From positions 1-64,000 of the forward strand of contig NZ_JBHMFD010000012.1 in assembly GCF_042427575.1 (NCBI RefSeq): a DNA stretch of 64,000 nucleotides, read 5' to 3'. The position numbers and the translations under genes were made by a program. The notes under the pieces are model-generated. The model had not been told where the DNA came from. It saw only the letters and a program-made list of their open reading frames with translations, and did no database searches. The DNA comes from Bergeyella porcorum. GTDB lineage: Bacteria > Bacteroidota > Bacteroidia > Flavobacteriales > Weeksellaceae. Shown piece after piece: positions 34,054 to 41,323 of the stretch (within the stretch, counting starts at the first letter, position 1; each line of letters opens with the position of its first letter).

Positions 34054-34953
34054 ATGAAAACCATCATTACAGGAGCGTCGGGGTTTGTAGGACAAAATTT
34101 GTCTAAATATTTAGAAAACAACGGTGTAGAAGTGTTGAGATTCTCTTTGAGAAATGCTAATTGGCAATTAGAACACAAAGCAGACGCAATTATTCATCTA
34201 GCGGGTAAAGCCCACGATACGAGCAATACCTCAGACGAACAAGAATATTTCCACGTCAATACCGAGCTTACTAAACAGTTATTCGACGCGTTTTTAGATT
34301 CAGACATTCGAGATTTTATATATTTCAGTAGTGTAAAAGCAACAGCAGATACCATCAATGGAGTTTTGACGGAAGAACATCTATCGCTTCCGCAAACCCC
34401 TTACGGAAAATCAAAACTCGAAGCGGAAAAATATCTTTTAGCTCAAAAATTACCCGAGGGAAAGCGTGTGTTCATCATCCGCCCGTGTATGATACACGGT
34501 GAGGGCAATAAGGGAAATCTTAGCTTATTATACAAAATTGTAGAAAAAGGTATTCCTTGGTTTTTAGCTTCTTTTGAAAACAAACGCTCTTTTCTGTCTA
34601 TTGATAATCTGAATTTTATGGTATTTGAAATTCTCAAAAGAAAAGAAATTTCATCAGGAATTTATAATTTTGCTGATGATGAGTACCTATCTACCAACGA
34701 GCTGATAACGATTATTTCTACAACATTGAACAAAAAACCGAAATTGTGGTACTGGTCGGAAAATTGGATAAAGAAAATAGCACAGTTGGGAGATAAGTTC
34801 TCGCTGCCACTCAATTCCGAACGATTGAAAAAACTCACAGAAAGTTATGTCGTTTCTAATCAAAAAATAAAAACGGCTTTAGGAATAGAAAAACTGCCTC
34901 TTACCGCCAAAGAAGGCTTAGAAAAAACCATTAGGAGTTTTGCAAAGAAATAA
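34054..34953 (+). CDS. NAD-dependent epimerase/dehydratase (extended SDR)
   Basis: A 299-residue Rossmann-fold sugar-nucleotide enzyme. It has the NAD motif ITGASGFVGQNLSKYL, AIIHLAGKAHDTSN, FSSVKATAD and the catalytic YGKSKLEAEKYL. It resembles 4-reductase/epimerase enzymes of the WbpV/WbpK kind that act on UDP-4-keto-6-deoxy sugars, which would fit the CapD-type dehydratase. It is not a good match to RfbD. G+C is higher again from here on. Confidence 0.82.
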   Translation: MKTIITGASGFVGQNLSKYLENNGVEVLRFSLRNANWQLEHKADAIIHLAGKAHDTSNTSDEQEYFHVNTELTKQLFDAFLDSDIRDFIYFSSVKATADTINGVLTEEHLSLPQTPYGKSKLEAEKYLLAQKLPEGKRVFIIRPCMIHGEGNKGNLSLLYKIVEKGIPWFLASFENKRSFLSIDNLNFMVFEILKRKEISSGIYNFADDEYLSTNELITIISTTLNKKPKLWYWSENWIKKIAQLGDKFSLPLNSERLKKLTESYVVSNQKIKTALGIEKLPLTAKEGLEKTIRSFAKK

Positions 34954-35021
34954 GTATTGTATCGCAATATGGGTTGCCGTAATGGTGGTTGCGATAAATA
35001 ACCATTAAAAAATAAAAAAGA

Positions 35022-35570
35022 ATGATACGATTTTTTGACTTTATATTTTCATTTTTTGGGATACTATTCTTATCTCCTATAATGTTGATTTTATATATTA
35101 TAGGGCTGTTTGATACAGGTTCGCCTATATTTGCACAAGAGCGAGTCGGGAAAAATAAAAAGCCTTTCAGGTTGTATAAATTCCGAACAATGCATAAGGA
35201 TACAGCATCGGTAGCATCGCATTTGGCAAGTAAATCTTCGATAACCAAATTTGGAGGTTTTCTAAGAAAAACGAAGTTGGACGAATTGCCACAGCTCATC
35301 AATGTGCTTATTGGCGATATGAGTTTGGTAGGAGCAAGACCGAACTTGTTTAACCAAACCGAACTGATAGAAGAACGCGAAAAACGCGGCGTGTATAACT
35401 ATCTTCCAGGGATTACCGGTCTTGGACAAATCAACGAAGTAGATATGTCTACTCCGAAAAAACTAGCAGAGTTGGATGCCGAAATGTATCAAAACCTAGA
35501 TATCAAAACCTATTTTCGATACATCTTTGCCACCGTGGGCGGAAAAGGACAGGGGGATAGAGTACGGTAG
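35022..35570 (+). CDS. Undecaprenyl-phosphate sugar transferase (first of two)
   Basis: A 182-residue priming sugar-phosphate transferase of the bacterial sugar transferase family. An N-terminal membrane helix (about 8-29) is followed by the conserved GSPIFAQERVGKNKKPFRLYKFRTM, TKLDELPQLINVLIGDMSLVGARPN and the PGITGLGQ block. It lacks the long membrane region of WcaJ/WbaP and is a minimal PglC-like form. A second transferase follows at once. Confidence 0.9.
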   Translation: MIRFFDFIFSFFGILFLSPIMLILYIIGLFDTGSPIFAQERVGKNKKPFRLYKFRTMHKDTASVASHLASKSSITKFGGFLRKTKLDELPQLINVLIGDMSLVGARPNLFNQTELIEEREKRGVYNYLPGITGLGQINEVDMSTPKKLAELDAEMYQNLDIKTYFRYIFATVGGKGQGDRVR

Positions 35571-35592
35571 GAGATATAAGAAAATCATTATT

Positions 35593-36198
35593 GTGTACCC
35601 TAAAATTATCAAGCCTACATCAGACACTATCCTTGCATTGATAGGGATGGTTTTGGTTTTGCCAATACTCGTAGTGATGGCATTGGCATTGGGTTGGGTC
35701 AATAGAGGAACACCATTTTTTCTTCAACAAAGAATAGGAAAGGGAGGGAAGCCTTTTACCATCATCAAATTTAAAACGATGACCGATGCCCGAGATGCCA
35801 GTGGAAACCTCCTTCCAGATAGCGAAAGACTTACCACGCTGGGAGCTTGGATACGCAAAGCGTCTCTGGATGAATTGCCACAGCTCATCAATGTTTTAAA
35901 AGGGGATATGAGTCTTATTGGACCTCGTCCTTTGCCGTTGTATTACGGGGCATTGTACAATCAATTTCAGAAACGCCGCCACGAAGTTGAGCAAGGCATC
36001 ACTGGATGGGCACAAGTGAACGGACGCAACAATACCGATTGGCTTCGGCGGTTTGAGATGGATGTTTGGTATGTGGACAATGTTAGCTTTCTATTGGATA
36101 TGAAAATTCTATGGCTCACCCTTTGGAAGGTATTGAAAGCGGAGAATGTAAATGAAGATGGGCACGCCACAGCAGGAGACTTTCAGGGGAATGATTAG
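35593..36198 (+). CDS. Undecaprenyl-phosphate sugar transferase (second of two)
   Basis: A 201-residue protein of the same family as its upstream neighbour: a reentrant-type N-terminal helix (ILALIGMVLVLPILVVMAL), TPFFLQQRIGKGGKPFTIIKFKTM, SLDELPQLINVLKGDMSLIGPRP and PGITGWAQ-like EQGITGWAQVNGRNN. The frame extends back to a TTG at 35527, overlapping the first gene; the GTG at 35593 is preferred because it gives the usual N-terminus (MYPKIIKPTSD). It resembles PglC/WlaH enzymes that act on bacillosamine-type sugars and sits before a PglE-like aminotransferase. Confidence 0.85.
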   Translation: MYPKIIKPTSDTILALIGMVLVLPILVVMALALGWVNRGTPFFLQQRIGKGGKPFTIIKFKTMTDARDASGNLLPDSERLTTLGAWIRKASLDELPQLINVLKGDMSLIGPRPLPLYYGALYNQFQKRRHEVEQGITGWAQVNGRNNTDWLRRFEMDVWYVDNVSFLLDMKILWLTLWKVLKAENVNEDGHATAGDFQGND

Positions 36199-36223
36199 TG
36201 CAGATAAAATAAACGATTTAGAA

Positions 36224-37357
36224 ATGAACAAAAAAATCTGGCTTTCATCATCGCACTTTACGGGAGAGGAACAGAAATTCATCGCCCAAGCATTTGATGC
36301 TAATTTTTTAGCATCGGGTGGAGTGCTGGTGGCAGGTTTTGAAACTGATTTAGAACAATATCTTGATGAAAATATAAAAGTTGCGGCGTTATCTTCGGGG
36401 ACGGCGGCATTGCATTTAGCCTTAATTATTCTCGGAGTTAAAGCAGGCGATGAGGTCATTTGTCAGAGTATGACCTTTTCGGCATCGGCAAATCCTATTG
36501 TGTATCAAGGAGCAACTCCGGTATTTGTCGATAGCGAACTCAAAACTTGGAATATGTGTCCTACGGCTTTGGAAGAAGCTATAAAAGACAGAATTTCAAA
36601 AGGAAAGAAGCCAAAAGCTATTATCGTAGTGCATCTTTATGGAATGCCAGCTAAGATGAACGAGATTATGACAATCGCACAGAAATACGAAATCCCTGTG
36701 ATAGAAGACGCTGCTGAAGCATTGGGAAGTGCATATAAAGGAAAAAAATGCGGAACTTTTGGCGAGATGTCTATTTTGAGTTTCAATGGAAATAAAATCA
36801 TCACCACATCTGGTGGTGGAGCATTAGTTTGCAAAACCAACGAACAGAAAGAAAAAGCTGTTTTCCTTTCTACACAAGCAAGGGACAACGCTCCACATTA
36901 TCAGCATTCTGAAATAGGATACAATTACCGAATGAGCAATATCTCGGCAGGAATTGGACGAGGACAAATGGAGGTTTTGCAAGATAGAATCAACGCTCGT
37001 AGAAAGATGAATGTTTTTTATCAAGAACTTTTCAAAGACTTTGAAGGGGTGGAAGTTTTTACCGAACCTAATGAAGATTTCTTTTCCAACCATTGGTTAT
37101 CGGCAATTGTTATCGATGAGAAGAAAGCAGGATTCAACCGAGAGGATTTACGCTTGAAGTTTTTGGAACATAACATCGAATCTCGTCCATTGTGGAAGCC
37201 AATGCATTTGCAACCTGTGTTTGCAGATGCTCCCTACTATGGAGGGAAAATTGCGGAAACTCTATTTGATAATGGACTTTGTTTACCATCAGGAAGCAAT
37301 CTAACAGACGAGGAAAGAGAAAGGATAAAACAAGTGGTTTTTGAACTGAAGAAATAA
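36224..37357 (+). CDS. DegT/DnrJ/EryC1 PLP aminotransferase (PglE-like)
   Basis: A 377-residue sugar aminotransferase predicted to install a 4-amino group on a UDP-4-keto-6-deoxy sugar. It starts MNKKIWLSSSHFTGEEQKF, with LSSGTAALHLALIILGV, VIEDAAEALGSAYKGKKCG and the PLP lysine K191 in SFNGNKIITTSGGG. The ATG at 36224 is preferred to upstream starts overlapping the sugar transferase. With the dehydratase at 19382 it gives a 4-amino-4,6-dideoxy sugar route; no dedicated N-acetyltransferase (PglD) lies beside it. Confidence 0.92.
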   Translation: MNKKIWLSSSHFTGEEQKFIAQAFDANFLASGGVLVAGFETDLEQYLDENIKVAALSSGTAALHLALIILGVKAGDEVICQSMTFSASANPIVYQGATPVFVDSELKTWNMCPTALEEAIKDRISKGKKPKAIIVVHLYGMPAKMNEIMTIAQKYEIPVIEDAAEALGSAYKGKKCGTFGEMSILSFNGNKIITTSGGGALVCKTNEQKEKAVFLSTQARDNAPHYQHSEIGYNYRMSNISAGIGRGQMEVLQDRINARRKMNVFYQELFKDFEGVEVFTEPNEDFFSNHWLSAIVIDEKKAGFNREDLRLKFLEHNIESRPLWKPMHLQPVFADAPYYGGKIAETLFDNGLCLPSGSNLTDEERERIKQVVFELKK

Positions 37358-37362
37358 CCATC

Positions 37363-37399
37363 AAAAAGAGAAAATTGCTGAGGTGATTTTCTCTTTTTT
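37363..37399 (+). terminator. Terminator of the main capsule operon
   Basis: Perfect 13-bp arms AAAAAGAGAAAAT (37363-37375) and ATTTTCTCTTTTT (37386-37398) with a 10-base loop and T run. It separates the aminotransferase from the following transcript. Confidence 0.85.
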
Positions 37400-37412
37400 A
37401 CTGAAAATAATG

Positions 37413-37420
37413 TACTTTTG
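37413..37420 (+). promoter_or_regulatory. -7 promoter element of the cytidylyltransferase-rfb transcript
   Basis: TACTTTTG, a perfect TAnnTTTG match, 27 bases before the ATG at 37448 and just after a strong terminator, marking a new transcription unit. Confidence 0.6.
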
Positions 37421-37447
37421 TAAAATCATTAAAATTGAGAAAAAATA

Positions 37448-37891
37448 ATGAAAACACAGAAGATAGGCATTACCTTTTCAGCGTTTGATTTACTTCACGC
37501 AGGGCATATTAAAATGTTAGAAGAAGCTAAAACCGTTTGTGATTATCTCATCGTGGGCTTACAGATAGACCCTTCTATGGAGAGGGCTAGTAAAAACAAA
37601 CCTACTCAAACTATCGTGGAACGCTATATCCAGCTGAAAGCGTGTAAAGATGTGGACGAAATTATTCCCTATGTTACAGAGCAGGATGTGGAAGATATTT
37701 TGCGTTCATTTGTGATTGATGTTCGCATTATCGGGGATGATTACCGTGATAAAGATTTTACAGGAAAGCAATATTGCGAAGAAGCAGGTATTGAGATTTA
37801 TTACAATAAAAGAGATCATCGTTTTTCAAGTTCTGGTTTAAAGAGAGCAGTTTACGAACAGGAAGCAGCAAAACTAGAACAATCTAAATAA
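37448..37891 (+). CDS. Cytidylyltransferase-like protein (TagD family)
   Basis: A 147-residue nucleotidyltransferase of the HxGH family, similar to glycerol-3-phosphate cytidylyltransferase. The motif FDLLHAGHIKMLEEAK is intact, as are DVDEIIPY and IIGDDYRDKDFTG. The usual C-terminal RTEGISTT motif is replaced by DHRFSSSGLK, so the nucleotide or substrate may differ. It is the first gene of the rfb transcript and may provide an activated substituent for the polymer (inference). Confidence 0.8.
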   Translation: MKTQKIGITFSAFDLLHAGHIKMLEEAKTVCDYLIVGLQIDPSMERASKNKPTQTIVERYIQLKACKDVDEIIPYVTEQDVEDILRSFVIDVRIIGDDYRDKDFTGKQYCEEAGIEIYYNKRDHRFSSSGLKRAVYEQEAAKLEQSK

Positions 37892-37918
37892 TACCCAAGT
37901 ATAGAAATCTGTAAGATA

Positions 37919-38464
37919 ATGAAAATAAAACCAACGCCTCTTAAAGATTGCTATATCATAGAACCTACCATTTTTGAAGATGAAAGAGGGTATTTCTATG
38001 AAAAGTTCAATGAGAAAAAATTTGAAGAACTCACAGGGATGAACGGACATTTTGTTCAAGACAATATTTCTAAATCATCCTATGGCGTCCTTCGCGGATT
38101 GCATTTGCAAAAAGGAGAACACGCTCAGGCAAAGTTGGTCTCTTGTTTAGAAGGCAAGGTGTTTGATGTAGCGGTAGATTTGCGAGAAGACTCCCCTAGT
38201 TTTGGTCAGTGGTTTGGCGTAGAGCTTACTGCGGAGAATAAGTTGCAATTTTATGTACCGCGAGGATTTGCTCACGGATTTGCTGTGCTGAGTGAAACGG
38301 CCATTTTCGCCTATAAATGCGATAACTTCTACAATAAAGAATCCGAAGGTGGCGTGATTTGGAATGATACAAATTTAGATATAGATTGGAAATTGCCTTT
38401 GGAAGATGTTATCCTTTCAGAAAAAGATAAAGTGCAGAAAACTTTTGTAGAAAAAGATTTTTAA
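37919..38464 (+). CDS. rfbC: dTDP-4-dehydrorhamnose 3,5-epimerase
   Basis: Third step of dTDP-rhamnose synthesis. The 181-residue cupin has EPTIFEDERGYFYEKFN, the HxxLH-type segment GVLRGLHLQKGEHAQAKLV with the catalytic His, DLREDSPSFGQWFGVEL and YVPRGFAHGFAVLSE. It fits the family length and lies upstream of rfbB and rfbA. Confidence 0.95.
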   Translation: MKIKPTPLKDCYIIEPTIFEDERGYFYEKFNEKKFEELTGMNGHFVQDNISKSSYGVLRGLHLQKGEHAQAKLVSCLEGKVFDVAVDLREDSPSFGQWFGVELTAENKLQFYVPRGFAHGFAVLSETAIFAYKCDNFYNKESEGGVIWNDTNLDIDWKLPLEDVILSEKDKVQKTFVEKDF

Positions 38465-38565
38465 GCAATGTTAGAGCGTTAAAAAGCTAAAAAGTTAAGA
38501 TTTTATAACATTTTAATTTATAGTCTTTTAACCTAACTATCATATAACAATAAAAACATAAAATA

Positions 38566-39645
38566 ATGAAATCAATCATCATAACAGGTGGGGCAGGATT
38601 TATAGGTTCCCACGTGGTACGCGAGTTTGTAAAAAACTTACCCAATACTAAAATTATCAATCTTGATGCTCTTACCTATGCGGGAAACCTCGAAAATCTA
38701 AAAGACATTGAAAACGAACCCAACTATATTTTTGAGAAAGCAGACATCACAAAACCTGAAGAACTAAGAAAGGTTTTTGAAAAGCACAATCCAGATGCTG
38801 TGGTGCACCTCGCTGCGGAAAGCCACGTGGATAGAAGTATCACCGACCCTAATGCCTTCATCAATACCAATGTGATGGGAACGGCTAATCTTTTGAACCT
38901 ATGCAAGGAGTTTTGGACTTTAAACCCAGAACATACACACGGAAATTTTCCTGATACCCCAAGAATCAATTTGTTTTATCACGTATCTACAGATGAAGTG
39001 TATGGAGCGTTGGGCGAAACAGGATTTTTTACAGAAACCACACCTTATGACCCAAAATCGCCATACTCTGCGAGTAAAGCAGCGAGCGACCATTTGGTAA
39101 GAGCTTACGGAAATACTTACGGATTGCCGTTTATCGTTTCCAATTGCTCCAACAACTATGGGCCAAATCACTTCCCAGAGAAATTGATTCCTCTGTGTAT
39201 TTCCAATATCATCAATGAAAAACCATTACCGATTTATGGCGATGGAAAATATACCCGCGATTGGTTATTCGTAATAGACCACGCCAAAGCTATTTTCCAG
39301 ATTTTCCACGAAGCAAAAACGGGAGAAACTTATAATATCGGTGGTTGGAACGAATGGCAAAATATCGACCTTATCAAAGAATTGATTAAACAAATGGATG
39401 CAAAACTCGGCAGACCAGAGGGCTATTCAGAGAAGCTCATCACCTTCGTGAAAGACCGCCCGGGGCACGATAAACGCTATGCGATAGATGCTACCAAACT
39501 CAATAAAGACCTCGGCTGGAAACCATCCGTAACCTTTGAAGAAGGCTTAGCCAAAACCATCGATTGGTTCCTTGAGAATCAAGAGTGGCTAGAAAATGTA
39601 ACCAGCGGAGATTATCAGAAGTATTACGAGAAGCAGTATAACTAA
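38566..39645 (+). CDS. rfbB: dTDP-glucose 4,6-dehydratase
   Basis: Second step of dTDP-rhamnose synthesis, an NAD-dependent SDR enzyme of 359 residues. Visible are ITGGAGFIGSHVVREF, HLAAESHVDRSI, FYHVSTDEVYGAL with the catalytic Asp-Glu pair, and the YSASKAASDHLVRAY motif. It follows rfbC by about 100 bases, a gap with degenerate repeat sequence (ttagagcgttaaaaagct) and no other gene. Confidence 0.97.
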   Translation: MKSIIITGGAGFIGSHVVREFVKNLPNTKIINLDALTYAGNLENLKDIENEPNYIFEKADITKPEELRKVFEKHNPDAVVHLAAESHVDRSITDPNAFINTNVMGTANLLNLCKEFWTLNPEHTHGNFPDTPRINLFYHVSTDEVYGALGETGFFTETTPYDPKSPYSASKAASDHLVRAYGNTYGLPFIVSNCSNNYGPNHFPEKLIPLCISNIINEKPLPIYGDGKYTRDWLFVIDHAKAIFQIFHEAKTGETYNIGGWNEWQNIDLIKELIKQMDAKLGRPEGYSEKLITFVKDRPGHDKRYAIDATKLNKDLGWKPSVTFEEGLAKTIDWFLENQEWLENVTSGDYQKYYEKQYN

Positions 39646-39656
39646 CATAGGAACAA

Positions 39657-40517
39657 ATGAAAGGCATAATCCTAGCCGGTGGATCCGGTACCAGACTTTA
39701 TCCATTAACGATTGCGGTATCCAAGCAATTAATGCCCGTATATGATAAACCAATGATTTACTATCCTATTTCTACGCTACTTTTGGCGGGAATTCGGGAG
39801 ATATTGATTATCACAACCCCTCACGATAGCGAAGCGTTCCAAAGGCTTTTGGGAGATGGTTCGCAAATTGGCTGTAAGTTTGAATACAAAGTACAACCCA
39901 GCCCAGATGGTCTAGCTCAGGCATTTATTTTAGGGGAAGAGTTCATCGGGGATGATTCTGTAGCCTTGGTTTTAGGGGATAATATCTTCTACGGAACAGG
40001 CTTGCCACAGCTTTTGGAAAGCAAGACCAATGTGAAAGGAGGTTGCGTGTTCGCTTATCAAGTGGCAGACCCAGAGCGTTATGGCGTGGTGGAGTTTGAT
40101 GAAAACCAAAAAGCGATTTCCATTGAAGAAAAACCTTTGGAACCTAAATCCAACTATGCTGTGCCAGGGCTTTATTTTTATGATAATTCTGTGGTGGAAT
40201 ATGCTAAAAACCTTAAGCCTTCGCCAAGGGGAGAATTGGAAATTACCGATATCAATAAAATATACCTTGAAAAAGGTCAGCTTGAAGTAGGGGTGATGAG
40301 CCGTGGAACAGCGTGGCTGGATACTGGAACCTTTGATTCTCTGCACGAGGCTTCAGAGTTTGTAAAAGTATTGGAAAAAAGACAAGGCTTCAAAATTTCT
40401 TGTATTGAAGAGATTGCTTACCTTAAAGGCTTCATCGGGAAAGAGGAGCTTCTAAAAGCAGCTGAAAAATATGGGAAAAGTGGCTATGGAGCGTATCTGA
40501 AAAGATTAGTAAAATAA
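39657..40517 (+). CDS. rfbA: Glucose-1-phosphate thymidylyltransferase
   Basis: First step of dTDP-sugar synthesis. The 286-residue nucleotidyltransferase has GIILAGGSGTRLYPLTIAVSK at its start, PSPDGLAQAFILGEEFIG, VLGDNIFYG and the WLDTGTFDSLHEAS block. It follows rfbB by 11 bases. rfbD, the last step to dTDP-rhamnose, is not found after it, and a terminator follows. Confidence 0.97.
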   Translation: MKGIILAGGSGTRLYPLTIAVSKQLMPVYDKPMIYYPISTLLLAGIREILIITTPHDSEAFQRLLGDGSQIGCKFEYKVQPSPDGLAQAFILGEEFIGDDSVALVLGDNIFYGTGLPQLLESKTNVKGGCVFAYQVADPERYGVVEFDENQKAISIEEKPLEPKSNYAVPGLYFYDNSVVEYAKNLKPSPRGELEITDINKIYLEKGQLEVGVMSRGTAWLDTGTFDSLHEASEFVKVLEKRQGFKISCIEEIAYLKGFIGKEELLKAAEKYGKSGYGAYLKRLVK

Positions 40518-40556
40518 TTTCTATTATTTGGTTTTTAATAGGATGTTATAATGCTC

Positions 40557-40594
40557 AATCCTCAGTAGAATTTCACTAATTCACTGGGGATTTT
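40557..40594 (+). terminator. Terminator of the rfb transcript
   Basis: Ten-base-pair arms AATCCTCAGT (40557-40566) and ACTGGGGATT (40583-40592) with one T-G pair and a short T run, 39 bases after the rfbA stop. Confidence 0.7.
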
Positions 40595-40733
40595 GTATTA
40601 GTATAGGTGTTTTTTATAATGCTTCCCAAAACAAGTTTAAAATAACTAACTTTAACCTATAGGAAATGAGAAACCTCTACATAAGCCTAAAAATAGTTGG
40701 TTTCATATCAGAATACTCTTCGGAACAGAAAAA

Positions 40734-40953
40734 AATACCCTCCCGAAGGGTATTAAATACATTAATGAAGGGTATTTAATGGGTGTTATAAGGGTATTTA
40801 ATAGGGTTTGGTTAGGTATTTATACCCTTCGGGAGGGTATTAAATATATTAATGAAAGGTATTTAATAGGGTTCGGCTAGGTATTTTATCCCCTTCGGAA
40901 GGGTATTTAATATATTAATGAAGGGTATTAATGGGTAATAAAAGGGTATTTAT
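40734..40953. repeat. Three-copy hairpin repeat
   Basis: Each copy opens with a hairpin, for example AATACCCT / AGGGTATT (40734-40741, 40747-40754) and ATACCCT / AGGGTAT (40822-40828, 40834-40840), followed by the wording TTAAATAYATTAATGAARGGTATTTAAT. A third, less perfect copy starts near 40888. Copies are 87 and 66 bases apart. No reading frame is present. Confidence 0.8.
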
Positions 40954-41258
40954 ATTTCTATTAAACCCAGATTAAGCCGTAGGCTTTAAGCCATAAGTTT
41001 TTAAACTATGTAAAGAAAGGTTTCGCGAAATGTCCGCCTGAGAGAAGTAGAAGTCTTATGTATCCTCCGCGTTTCTTGGCGTCTTAGCGGTTGATGTTTT
41101 TTTTTCAATAGGGCCGGATTTTAACCCGACTTTTGATATGGTTTATCCAAAAGGCTTTAGCCAAATTAAAAAACCTTGCGGGGTCTAGTGCCATTTCGTG
41201 TGGTAAATGGCATTATTGCTTAACACTTACTATGTAATTGGAGTTTATGCAAAAATAA
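40954..41258. other. Intergenic DNA with degenerate repeat material
   Basis: No gene seen. It includes a G+C-richer stretch around 41030-41100 (containing CGTTTCTTGGCGTCTTAGCGG) of a kind often dispersed between genes in Bacteroidota, and a segment with GCCGGATTTTAACCCGAC. I could not assign a function. Confidence 0.5.
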
Positions 41259-41285
41259 AATAGGTCAGTCCAAGGCTGACCTATT
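41259..41285 (-). terminator. Terminator of the metalloprotease gene
   Basis: Perfect 10-bp arms AATAGGTCAG (41259-41268) and CTGACCTATT (41276-41285), followed on the minus strand by a T-rich stretch, 38 bases past the protease stop. Confidence 0.85.
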
Positions 41286-41323
41286 CCTATTAAGTTATCA
41301 ATATAACTAAAATACAGCTTTTG

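Noticed and set aside
34054..34953. This SDR gene as the missing rfbD.
   Set aside because: The catalytic context YGKSKLEAE and overall pattern fit the WbpV/WbpK-like epimerase/reductase group better than RfbD.
19382..40517. The polysaccharide locus as a complete mobile genomic island.
   Set aside because: No integrase, transposase, attachment site or flanking repeat was found; composition changes only in the inner core.
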